Source: Tubulanus polymorphus
Taxonomy: Eukaryota > Nemertea > Palaeonemertea > Tubulaniformes > Tubulanidae
Direction of reading: 5' to 3'
Assembly (NCBI RefSeq): GCF_964204645.1
Contig: NC_134033.1
Span: forward strand, 12,278,155-12,342,154
DNA length: 64,000 nt
Part shown: one piece after another, positions 1 to 19,005 of the stretch
Layout: each line of letters starts with the position of its first letter
Numbering within the stretch: position 1 is the first letter of the stretch
The notes under the pieces: generated by a model
The model's input: only the letters and a program-made list of their open reading frames with translations
Databases searched by the model: none
What the model was told of the DNA's origin: nothing
Translations under genes and position numbers: made by a program

Positions 1-8435
<8,435 letters not shown>

Positions 8436-8588
8436 AAATAGTACTTCGAAGGTTAACTAGATTTTTCGCTTTCGCTACTAGTGCATCGAGTAGCTTCATC
8501 GGGTAAATGAGTGCTTCAATTTATCCGATGCACTAGTAGCTAAAGCTCGCACTTCAAATAAAGCTCTAGTTAACCTTTTAAGTACTAT
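8436..8588. repeat. Imperfect palindrome, about 150 bp
   Basis: The left arm from AAATAGTACTT through GGTTAACTAG to CTACTAGTGCATCG is mirrored by CGATGCACTAGTAG through CTAGTTAACC to AGTACTATAT, around a loop of about 35 bases. It looks like a decayed foldback element. Confidence 0.75.
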
Positions 8589-11500
8589 ATGTTACCGATC
8601 CGACGGCTACTCCGAAACTCATAGATATATTGGTAATATACACGAATTCAATTCAATGGCTGTAACGAAGCATTTGCGCGATCCAATATAGGAAAGTACC
8701 AACACGCACAATGTGAAGAAGACAATCTTTAAAATCAACTGGCAAAAAATCGAAAAAAGAAGCGCTCCCATAATCTGGCAGCAGAATTATATAGACACTA
8801 GTATAAACTCGACTTGAGTCGATCAGCACCTAATGTACGTATAGAGTACGTATAGTATGAATACCGCACAAAGATCTAATATTCATTCGGCGAAAAACCG
8901 ATTATCCGTTAGGTCTACGCGCAATTATCTAATAGATAATTGCTCGTAGGTTAGGTTCACCTAGGAGCAAACGTTTTCTACTCCAAAGGTTCACTCGATG
9001 GTAGACGATATATGCATGTTGCATCGGGTAATGTGGCACTCTTGTCTCAATCCTTCTAGGTCTGATAGCTTTATCGTGAAACACCTGCGCATCAGCGATT
9101 GTGATTGTTCCGCGCAAGCGGGAAACACGTGTAACCCAATCAGCTCGCAGATATGGGGAACCCCTAACTAACTTGCCAACTGATATGGCGTATAGTCACG
9201 TGGCACCTCTACGCTCGTCCTTTGACGTAACTTTCGACGTTTCTAGCTCGATTTTGGCAGTAATGACCACGTCACCGATTCGATAGTCAGTATCTAGATA
9301 TTTTGATACATCTAAATGATACACACTTCCTGAGATAACTAGCGCAGAATTAAGTGTTAGTGCTTCTACACATGCGCGGTGGACTCTCGCTTACCGAGCG
9401 ATGCTTTTGGACCGTCAAATTTGGTTTGACCTAAGCGATATAATCATCGCTTACTGAATGACTATACAGGCACTACACTAAATTCTGATTCTCAGCTCGG
9501 CAAAAATTGGGCAATGCGAAATACGAAACGTTAGCACGGAATCTAAACTTCACGATATTCAATGTTATATCATATTCAATATATTATGCTATATATCATA
9601 CTATATCTATATCTATGTTACATATTATACATAAACCCTAATATATACTCATATTTGTAATTTTGTACATTTTTACATGATAATCGAATAATCTAAATCA
9701 ATATAATCTTAACGATACTAATAACAATAGTGGTAATAATACGGTTTATCGCGATGTGTAGTGCATATTTACGCGTATGATATTGACCATTATATTTCTT
9801 CTCGTTTCATCTTCTCTTCAAGTTTATAACAGAAAACTTCATGATCTGCCTGGTATATCGATGAGAATGGAGAGGAATTATAATCAATTTCTTGACACGG
9901 TCTCTCGAGACTACCATGTACGGTACGAACCACTGCCGATTGATCATTAAACTAATTACACCCTATACCATAATCCGCGACAAGAAAACCTGATTTTCAG
10001 ATTGGCTAAATTGAAACACAGATAGTAGCTAGTATGCTTACTCGTCCTACCTCGGCAGGATTCGAACCTGCCGACATCAAAGGTCTCGCTGCTCATACTG
10101 AGGGAGGGGGGTCTATACACCTCCGACGAATAGGGTTTCCCGCAGTGGCTGGGTGAGCCCCCGTACGCCTGAAGCACTCCAATACGGTGAAATGAAACTG
10201 TGCCAGCTTTTCCAAACCAGGGCACATGAAATCTGCTATATATATATAGAAAAAAATAGATTGAGTTTAATATGCATCACTAACTTTTTATTCTTATAAT
10301 TTGAAATTTAATCATAGAATCAATTGAAGAATTACCGAAAGAGATTTCTTGATACATACATATTTATATAACGACTTTTAGCTTACATATTTTAAAAGAT
10401 CAGCTTTTATTTTTCACCAGTAAGCCACACGTAGGTACGTAATGATGAATTAACGACGTCATTTTATTGTATCGTTTTTTTATACTTGACTTAGAAATAT
10501 ATCTTTTACTTGTATTTCTTGTATCGACGCAACATTTCGGCAATAACCGAGACATTGATCACGAAGTCGTTTTGATTCATGGCTACCGTGATTCGTAATA
10601 AGTATCATAGATTTATAACGTGCGTAATTGAAGAATTTCCCCGTGGGGCCCCCGAGGTGATTAAACTAAAAAAGAAAAAATAGTTCCGGCGGGCGCGGGT
10701 TGAGGGGATGGTCTCGGGGATCCGGACCCCGCCTTCCCATTGAGGTTACCCTTTTCGCCAAGACAAAAATCGTTGAAACATGCAAATGACACTCATGCTT
10801 GTGGAAATGCATATTTTCGGATTATTTTCTTCAAAAATATCTAACACCGACGATGGGACCCGGCTAGTGGCCTTTGACATGGCTCTTTTAACTGGAAAAT
10901 GAATTTCCTTTTCTCATGGACCCCGGCCTTCTAATTTACCTTAATCCACCCCTACAACGAGTCAAAATATCTATTTTGCTTTGTTTATCATCATCCATCA
11001 TGCCGATAACTATATATATGAACTACCCGAGCATCATATAGTTGTTAAATAGATAGTCTCATGTCGTAAGTCGTAAGTCGTTATCGTTTCGTCTGTTAAA
11101 ATTAGCCTATTATATTGTTATCATAAAGAAACAAGCGTTATATACGGCGTACTGCCCATGCGTTCAGTTTGAATTATATGGAATTCTGTAATTATATACT
11201 ATATATATATATATATATACATATATATATTATATATACGTTGGTGTAAAATTATCAATAAAATCTCCACCATATTATACCCTGATCGTGTTTGTGATCG
11301 GTTCTTTCGTTTGGTCAATATCGAGGCATTGGTTTGAAATGCTTAGAAGGTCATCGTCATGGATGAATGTCCGGGCGGTCAATAGCTAAATCCTTAGACT
11401 GGTTGCCTGTCGAATTCTGCGCCACCTGCATTCGCAGTCAGAATAGAACTGAAGGTAGAGACCGGCAACCAGTCTACCTAAATCCTATGGAGAAACGACT

Positions 11501-12236
11501 GCAGATTTAGCTAACTCAACTATATACATTTGTGCGAAAAGGAGAAATGTTGTATATGTAAAAGATTTCCGGAATTGTGGGTATCGGGTATTTCATATTT
11601 TTCAATGATGCACAGAACTATACGAATTTCTCCCAAGTTCTGAATGTTCCACCCACCGAAACTACGAACATACAGAAAATTGGACAACATAACCTGACAT
11701 CATTTAGCCAAATCGATGTATAGATAAATACCAATTTGTTATCCATCTTAATCGCTTGTAATTCAGCCGGATGAGGGGAAATATTCCCGAAAACGTTCGT
11801 AATAAACTTTGCTTACTGATTTTGTTGGTTCATGGTTAACGAAAAAACGACTGTATCATCAACAGAAATGCGCCATAAGAACAGTAATGGAACCGTGAGA
11901 AACCTGACCTGTACGTATTCTCGCAAACCTACGGGGATGTTGTCAACGTGGTATTCACGGCAACTATCGGTAAGTATGCACGTTCCCAGTCGGTTTAGTC
12001 GGTGCGATGAAACGACAATCATCATAATTATAAAACACAAATAAATTATATCATAATTCTTGCCTCTTCCTATGCTAAATTATCTTTAACTTGCCTTAAA
12101 TTGTCTTTGTCACTTATACGGTAGTGAGGGCATAAGCTAGTGGCGACAAAATCAAAACTCAAACCGACGATCATTGTAGATGGCCTTTTTATTCTCAAAA
12201 AGCAAAATTCTAAAAACAAACAACGCCTTTTGATCA
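8589..12236. other. Intergenic DNA with scattered repeats
   Basis: No gene is supported. Contents: AT-rich DNA around 9.5-9.8 kb, a tRNA-like SINE piece near 10.05 kb, one copy of a dispersed repeat at about 10660-10960, a TA-rich patch at 11200-11240, and an inverted pair (AGACTGGTTGCC at 11397, GGCAACCAGTCT at 11461). Confidence 0.65.
10040..10110 (-). repeat. tRNA-derived SINE fragment
   Basis: On the minus strand there is a perfect B-box (GGTTCGAATCC) inside a short stem, followed by GAGGTAGGACGAG. The same block occurs at 28.54-28.61 kb. The flanks do not form an acceptor stem, so this is a repeat and not a tRNA gene. Confidence 0.55.
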
Positions 12237-12302
12237 TTTATTTTTATTCGAGGCATACATAATGTATGTGGTGGGTCATCAAATGTCGATGACGCATCGA
12301 AC

Positions 12303-12736
12303 TTATTGCGAAACAGGATTTGGACAACATCTGCCCATGAGTCTTGTGCAACATCCGCTGCTTGGTCCACCGATCAACCAGTAGGTTCCATGATTACCGT
12401 TACAGAAACATGGAAGTCCTCTCTTTTCAATTTCAACTTCTACAAGAATAGATTCGTGATTGACTTTCGCATAGCACAGTTAAGGCATTAAGTTACCAGG
12501 GGTACCTGAGGAACGCGAAGATATACTTTGTCGGCAAATGTAGCCCGCTGTCCTTATCGTTGCATTCGTTATCGTCATTACGAATTCCCCATTTAGAATA
12601 TAAGCCCCAGATTTTGTGCCTTGAAATATAAGCGCTAAATGTAACTTTAAGAGATGAATGATGAATTACCTTCAGCAGTGATAGTTCCGATGACCACTAA
12701 CAAGGTCAAGGCAACAAACAGGATTTTGGTAAACAT
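12303..12736 (-). CDS. Secreted six-cysteine peptide, copy 1
   Basis: Two coding exons on the minus strand, 12736-12670 and 12439-12303, join in phase 1 (GTAATT donor, TTGTAG acceptor) to give a 67-residue precursor. It has a hydrophobic signal peptide of about 20 residues (LFVALTLLVVIGT), a short acidic spacer ending in Lys-Arg, a likely furin-type cut, and a mature peptide of about 38 residues with C-x-C-x16-CC-x6-CC. The start of the mature part (CFC, then GTYW, then Gly-rich, then CC) recalls sea-anemone APETx and type 1 channel-toxin or defensin-like folds, though the third cysteine sits elsewhere. It could be an antimicrobial defensin-like peptide or a toxin; the sequence does not decide. 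Two AATAAA signals lie about 55 bases past the stop (12237-12248). The ATG follows a TTTTCAG acceptor, so a 5' UTR intron is likely. Confidence 0.87.
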
Positions 12737-13083
12737 TCTGAAAAGTGAATGGACATCAATCGGAAATCAGAATCTGTTTTGGATAACGTAAACCGGCTTA
12801 TACAGTTGATCCTCGTTAATGTGATTCTGAATAAGACGAAACCAGTCAATCACGATGATTTCCAGCATGTCCCAGCCAAAATATCTATATTAAACAAGGT
12901 TTGGATAAAACGTAACCCACAATTTCACTTTTGCCCACAAGATTCGTATTACAGAGGTTCCAATGTATTAGTGTGGAAAATAAGGATAATATCTGAAAAA
13001 TGAAGGATATGAAGGGATCAAATAATCAGTTACGGACCAGAAACTGTTTTCGGCGATCGACACTGCTACATCTACGTACGTAC

Positions 13084-13190
13084 CTGACTTTCAACTTGCT
13101 GTAGACAATTCGCTGTAGACAGTGAACAAACAAAATTGAAAATATATACTCAGTATTTCATACCTGCCGTATGTTGAAAAACCGCTTATG
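13084..13190 (-). promoter_or_regulatory. Promoter and 5' UTR exon of peptide copy 1
   Basis: Read on the minus strand: CATAAGCGGTTT (13190-13179), a TATATATT box 30 bases on (13148-13141), then a short presumed noncoding exon ending GTCAG with donor GTACGT at 13083. The order and spacing match those before copy 2. The transcription start is inferred at about 13115. Confidence 0.55.
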
Positions 13191-13365
13191 GGGAGAAAAA
13201 AAATGTCATAAACGTCAAATATTTAACTACAGTTTTATTGCTGCGAACAGACACAGTTATATATGACTATAAGCCGCTTGCGAGACGTGTATGAGTTCGA
13301 TGGGTTCTATCATGGACACTAAAACGTTAGAGTCTACGTAGGTTTTAGAGTCCATGGTTATATGT

Positions 13366-13535
13366 ACAGTCAACCCCCGATAAACTGCCCTTCCCATTTA
13401 CCACCACCCCGCCCCGCCTGCCGCCAGGTTTTCTCAATGTACATCTCTATACAAATACATTGTAAAACACACCCGATATACCGCCAAAATCGTTCTGAAC
13501 CGATGTGGGCCCGGGGTATATCGGAGGTTTACTGT
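13366..13535. mobile_element. MITE with about 20-bp terminal inverted repeats
   Basis: It starts ACAGTCAACCCCCGATAAAC and ends GTATATCGGAGGTTTACTGT, which are imperfect inverted copies. Internal fragments recur near 19.59, 32.02 and 33.26 kb. It lies between the two peptide promoters. Confidence 0.6.
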
Positions 13536-14418
13536 CAAATTCGGCTTTGTTGTCGTCATGTTTCTACATATAAGGAAAACCTCGCAGTCAACACCACGAA
13601 TGGTTTGCAGTCGTATGCTCTTTCGAATTGAATACAGTTTCGTTGGCACAATAAGCGATTCAAGCTATTTCGACTGGTAAATCAGTACTGAAGCAGCCCA
13701 TATTGATCCACATATCTAATGTGTCAGCCGCTATGACCCCTCGGTGGCGCTGCTAAGAATAGCCGCGGAAGCTCAGTGAGATAAGGCATGATGCTGTTGC
13801 ATCAACTATCAGTGCTGAGCGACAAGTGGGCTCGAGTCCTGCTGTCTGCTTACGGTGTGCGGGCAAAAAAAACTCCAAGGCCGTCCCGTCGTGAGGTGAA
13901 ATGAAAAATGCAATAAGGTTAGTCTTGGGAAACCAAGATCTGGACGACGTGAAGCAAAAAAAAAACAGACAAACAAACAAGCATTTCATGAACTGAAGAC
14001 TGATTTCTACGAAACACTTTGTGCGCTTCCTGATCTAGAATAGACGGCATTATTAACATGATAGACTCTGAAAATTTGTAAACGCCAATGATTATCAATG
14101 GCAACACTCCAGCACTCAACTTGGTTGACAAACAAGCCATGCTATCGCGTGCCCGCTATAGGCGATTAAGGTTTTTGGTGGTATGGCGAGTATGGCGAGT
14201 GGCAGTATATCGGGAACGAATTCTCACTATAAAATTGCAAGATTTTTGCGACATTCGCATCCATCGAAATGGATGATGCAACGTCTATATTTTGTAGAAT
14301 TTAGAAAAAATAAAATTCAAACTATAGAATGTTATCTAAAACAAAAATCAGAATGCGCTAATAAAACTTGAAATGACGGCGCAGATTATTATTTTGTAAG
14401 CCGCTTATTGTTTTCTCT
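13536..14418. other. Intergenic DNA between the peptide promoters
   Basis: No gene is seen. A tRNA-like block lies near 13.79-13.90 kb (GCTCGAGTCCTGCTG resembles a degenerate B-box), and a short tandem TATGGCGAG duplication near 14.18 kb. Confidence 0.5.
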
Positions 14419-14523
14419 CATAAGCGGTTTAACATAGTATTAAATCTTGCTTGATTGTATAAATAACCGATAGTTTCTAGCTTTGTCAACTGTTGGGAAT
14501 CGTCTACAAGCCGAAAAAACCAG
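14419..14523 (+). promoter_or_regulatory. Promoter and 5' UTR exon of peptide copy 2
   Basis: CATAAGCGGTTT (14419-14430) is followed 27 bases on by TATAAATA (14458-14465), then by a presumed noncoding exon ending ACCAG with donor GTAAGT at 14524. Both copies' exons contain a GTCTACA block. An inverted copy of the upstream element (TAAGCCGCTTA) lies just before it near 14399. Confidence 0.6.
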
Positions 14524-14716
14524 GTAAGTGACGTGACAGGAGCTTGTTCGTATAAATCGTTGATTCTGAATTCAAAGTCGATTAAAATTTGTTTATTCAT
14601 GTCGTTGTTTAAGAGTCAATCATAAAATTTTTTATATAGTTCCGAGGCAAATATGCCGGATATATATACTTGTATATGGTAATTCAGTCTAATTAGATAT
14701 TCATTCACATTTCAGA

Positions 14717-15364
14717 ATGTACAAAACTCTGTTTATTGCCTTGGCCTTGTTTATGGTCATCGGAGCCATTGCTGCAGAAGGTAACTACATGTACATTCAA
14801 TCTGTTCAGTACACAAACCTAACGTTTAATTTTTGTATCGATAATTCTAAATGTCGACTTAAACTTCACCGAAATGAGATACCGGTGCTGTATTCACATC
14901 TCTGGGGAACCGCATGATCCAAACGTGTATTTGAGCAAAACGATTAGGTTTACTAAAAGAAAAACACATTCGTATTGCCATCTAACCTACACGGTTTGAG
15001 CGAACCCCAGACTCTTAAGGCTCGTTTGCGGGGGCCTTTAGACGATGATTCGTATTAGAGTTTATGAGTCAAACCGAAACCGTTCAAGGTTGAGTTCAAT
15101 TTAACCAAAATGGCGGTTCTACTCGAAAACACAGATAGACGTTGTCATCAGCCAACTGCAAACTGAAAATGTAAATCGTCGCATTTGTTTAAGCCACATA
15201 CACCGGTTCATATCATTATGTATAGATTATGATTTACAGAAGTAGAGATTGAAGAGAGAGGACTTCCATGTTTCTGCAACGGTAAACACGGAACCTACTG
15301 GTTGATCGGTGGACCTAGCAGCGGATGTTGCTCACGATTGATGGGCAGATGCTGTCCAAATTAA
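14717..15364 (+). CDS. Secreted six-cysteine peptide, copy 2
   Basis: Paralogue of the gene at 12.3-12.7 kb, transcribed the other way. Exons 14717-14780 and 15240-15364 join in phase 1 (GTAACT donor, TTTACAG acceptor) to give 62 residues. The signal peptide (LFIALALFMVIGAIAA) and acidic spacer precede a mature part of about 34 residues with the same cysteine spacing. Over the shared part the mature peptide differs from copy 1 at only about two positions. The tail is shorter, and the cut-site dibasic is Glu-Arg rather than Lys-Arg, so processing may differ. AATAAA at 15371-15376 begins seven bases after the stop. The ATG again sits directly after a CATTTCAG acceptor, which implies a noncoding first exon. 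Confidence 0.87.
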
Positions 15365-16539
15365 TCTCCCAATAAACATCGACGCGTCATCGACATTTTT
15401 TTAGCTGAATTGCGTATAATTCGCATTTATACCAGTTGGAATAAAAAAGATGATCTAACGAAATATATCCTATGTACCGGTATTTAGCTTTTTTCGGATA
15501 GCGGATCGGATTAGGTATTTGGTTCACGTTCCGCGTCAATGGCAGTGACTTGTTGCTGACCACCGCACGTGACGCGAAAAAAACGTTCAACGTAAGATCA
15601 AGTTCCAATCGAGCCGGTCGGCCCGGAATAAGTTGCCGAAGACTAGAAAAGTTGACCAAGTAGTTTTGGAATTAATCGGTAGGGTTGAAATCATACGATG
15701 AATACACTGCAAGAAGACTTGAGCTGATGCCTTAGACATAAAATTCAATAAAGATCAACTAAAGACCTTTTCTTCCAGCCGGGGCAAGAGCCAACTGGTG
15801 ACGAAAGAATCCCTGGACATTCCATGCGGCGCGGCCACGTAGCTCATGAGGTGTCACCTTCAGGAACACCGTATATGCCACCAAAAGATCCCAGACAACA
15901 TATTCACGCATTCCAGCTATGCACCTCAGATTCTATGAAATTATTTAGATGCTGACATCCGGGGCTAACATCTAATATGACACGATCCACTCGCAACATA
16001 AACAATACGAGCAATAAATGATGATTTAAATTGAATTTAAATTGGTGCATGAGGCACTTTTTGCTCGGTGCGATGTCAAGGTCACGTCGAGCAACCCGGA
16101 AATGAAAATTCAAAAAAATTTTATTCAATTAGATCGGAAACTGAGGAGTTGACAATCAGACCAATTGACGATCAGTCAGTGTCTGATTGCAGTGCTTGTG
16201 TTAGAGAGTGGAACCCGCCCGAGTTTTACCAATAAGAAATGAATAAGCTGCAACCAAGTTAAATAAACTGAAAAAAAGGCCTTCCTTGATCTTGTGGTGT
16301 GTCACTCCGTTCGTTGACGTTGTTGTTGTAAAAGCGTTGTTCGTGTGTTGTTCTATTTTAGTCGTCTAAAGTCAGTGTGAGTATCGAAAGAACATCGCCA
16401 TTCGATTCATAAATCTTCATGAGATTCATATAGTCAGACAACAACACGATTGTTGTCCTACGAGTTACCGCAGGAATAACAACGTCAACGATACACAAGA
16501 TTTGTAGACTTATTATTGATTGCTGTGTTTTGCAAAAAA
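15365..16539. other. Intergenic DNA and GPALPP1 5' flank
   Basis: No gene is recognised. The last 300 bases before the GPALPP1 ATG presumably hold its promoter and 5' UTR; no TATA box is evident. Confidence 0.5.
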
Positions 16540-19005
16540 ATGGAAGAAAATGTCTGTGCTGCTGGGCCGACTCTCCCTCCAGGGTTCAATGTGGAAGGCT
16601 CCAAGGATGAGAGATCCAGTTCTATTGGGCCTGCTCTACCTCCAGGGTTCAATGTGGAAGGCTCCAAGGATGAGAGATCCAGTTCTATTGGACCTGCTCT
16701 ACCTCCAGGCTTCAATATGAAAGGCTCTGAAGATGAGAGATCCAGTTCTATTGGGCCCGCTCTACCACCAGGGTTTACTGTGGAAGGCTCGAAGAATGAG
16801 AGATCCAGTTCTATTGGACCGGCTCTACCTCCAGGCTTCAATATGGAAGGCTCTGAAGATAAGCAATCCAGTTCTATTGGGCCCGCTCTACCACCAGGGT
16901 TTACTGTGGAAGCCTCCAAGGATCAGAGATCCAGTTCTATTGGGCCAGCTCTACCTCCAGGATTCAATATGAAAGGTGCTGAAGATGAGAGATCCAGTTC
17001 TATTGGGCCAGCTCTACCTCCAGGGTTCAATATGAAAGGCTCTGAAGATGAGAGATCCAGTTCTAATGGGCCCTCTCTACCTCCAGGGTTCAATGTTGAA
17101 AGCTCCAAGGATGAGAGATCCAGTTCTATTGGACCTGCTCTACCTCCAGGATTTATTATCAATAATGATATCGATGATGATGATGATGATGACGAGGATG
17201 AAATCGGACCAATGCCGAGCACAGGAGGCGGTCGCCATAATGAAGTTTCCGTTGCCAGTGACTTCGAAAGAAGATCCAAAAAAATGAAAGATAAACTAGA
17301 AGGGAAGGTAAATACGTCTCAATGAAATATGTGTGTGGAAGAGGTTTTAGGGTAGGCTAATATGGGATAAAAAATTTGAAATTTTCTGCTTGAAAACCCC
17401 TGATCTGTAGGGATCCTTTTTTAGCAGTACATCCATTTTACATCGTATCACAGGGTAGATGCAATTTTTGCGTCAAAGTATGGAATTCTGAAAATTGTTT
17501 GAATTTTCTCCAGCAGGTGTCAGTACTGAAAACATAAATAGCCATGATTTTGAATACATGAAATAATGGAGGATGTATTAATTTGTAGGACGATGCGACC
17601 ACGACGACGTCGTCGGATTATTCCAAACGCGAATCGTGGATGACCGAACTACCGTCCGATCACCTGAGCGTCGGCCTCGGTTTGGTTTCTCGCCAGTTCA
17701 GCACGAAATCGAGTTCCAGCAAAAATTCGGATCGGTCCGGATGGACGGACACTCCGGCTGACCGAGAACGCAAAGCTCGAGTAAGCAAATAATCGAATGT
17801 TTTTATGTTTCATTACAATACGCTAATGATTAGGGTCGCTCAAAAGTTTGTTAAGGTTAACCCTTTCAGTGCATCTACACCGCAGTGCAGTGTATAAATC
17901 AGTGATAGATTTTGCTAGTACACCGCACTGCGGTGTATTGATGTAAATAGTAATTCTTGAAAAATGGCAGCACGTGTCAAACATAGTGAAATATTAGTAA
18001 CTGACGTTACACCGCGCCGCAGTGTAGACACACTATAGTGGTATTCCCGTTGTTCAACACACTAGGGTTGAATTTTTTAGAATTTTCAAATTATCTCCAG
18101 CACTATAGGGTATTAATTAGTCAGCACTAAAAGGGTTAAACTTATGATAATAATGGTGATTACCTCCGAGTAATCATCTGAACTAACTTTCAAGCAACTG
18201 GACATCGATTCCTCGAAACCGTCCCTCATTGAAAACTTACACATTTTTCAGGAGGGTCATGTTAGTCGCGTAGATAACAAACACGATGATCAAAAGCAAC
18301 GTTCGAAGGCTCGCGACGCGGAAATTTCACAGCAAGTCGATGACTATAATGTAAGACGCTATTTCGCAAAATCACGAATCGAATTTTCTCGTTTTCCATG
18401 AATGAAAGAATTACCGATTTTGAGAATGAATTTTTATTGATTAGCAGTTAGATAAAATGATCATGCTTTCTATTATTCAGAATCTGAAAAGGAAAGAAAG
18501 TTTGGTCGATATGCATCAGAAAAAGTTGAAGAAAGCAAAGGTACGTAGTAGGCTAACTTAATGTTTGACCTTGAATTTACTTTCAGCTCTAAGTAAAACG
18601 TATGTTACCTTGACATTGGTCATCAAATACATCAGTATATGTACCTGCAACTATCATACGAGCCCCTGTGATTTTCTGTGTTGCCTAATCTTATGATTCA
18701 ATTGTATCATAATCCCCATGTAGCTTCGATATCTTGCAGTGTAACCTTAAATCTTATTGTTTTTATGTGAATTCTTTACTTAATTTTCGAAACCACTCAA
18801 AATCGATCATGACCAAAACGCATGTTTTTTCTCATTTTAACAGAAAGCAGACAGTAATGAACCGAAATCGCGACGGCCGTTCAGTCGCGAGGACGATTTA
18901 CAAATCAACCGCTTCGACGACGCGAAACGTAAAGCTTTGATAAAAAAATCGCAAGATTTGAACAATCGATTCAGTCACGGAGGAACGACGGGGAAATTTA
19001 TATGA
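16540..19005 (+). CDS. GPALPP1: GPALPP motifs-containing protein 1
   Basis: Five coding exons (16540-17307, 17589-17780, 18252-18350, 18481-18540, 18844-19005) keep frame and give 426 residues; human GPALPP1 is about 340. The N-terminal exon holds ten GPxLPPGF motifs in 21-residue repeats (residues 9-205), then an Asp-rich run and GPMP. Downstream blocks match the family closely: RESWMTELP, GWTDTPADRERKA, KESLVDMHQKKLK, INRFDDAKRKALIKKSQDL, and the FSHG end. The family is a conserved, probably nuclear protein of unknown biochemical role. The ATG at 16540 is the first in frame; the reading frame is open further upstream without an ATG. AATAAA signals follow at 19353 and 19368. Intron 2 carries a piggyBac-type MITE. 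Confidence 0.97.
16564..17150 (+). repeat. Coding minisatellite, 63-bp units, ten GPxLPPGF copies
   Basis: Ten units of 63 bases encode GPALPPGFNVEGSKDERSSS-type repeats with few changes between units. Two unit types (NVEGSK/TVEGSK and NMKGSE/NMEGSE) partly alternate, which points to duplication of two-unit blocks. Confidence 0.95.
17857..18139. mobile_element. piggyBac-type MITE, copy 1
   Basis: Flanked by TTAA on both sides, it begins CCCTTTCAGTGC and ends GCACTAAAAGGG. It carries subterminal near-palindromes of the form TACACCGCASTGCGGTGTA. It lies in GPALPP1 intron 2. Terminal CCCTTT and TTAA target sites are hallmarks of piggyBac-derived MITEs. Confidence 0.85.

Noticed and set aside
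10040-10110. Possible minus-strand tRNA
   Set aside because: Only the B-box arm is sound, and the same block recurs at 28.5 kb, so it is a repeat.
16485-17279. Minus-strand frames with PGGRAGPIELDL repeats
   Set aside because: Antisense shadow of the GPALPP1 repeat array, whose plus-strand frame matches a known family and continues through spliced exons.
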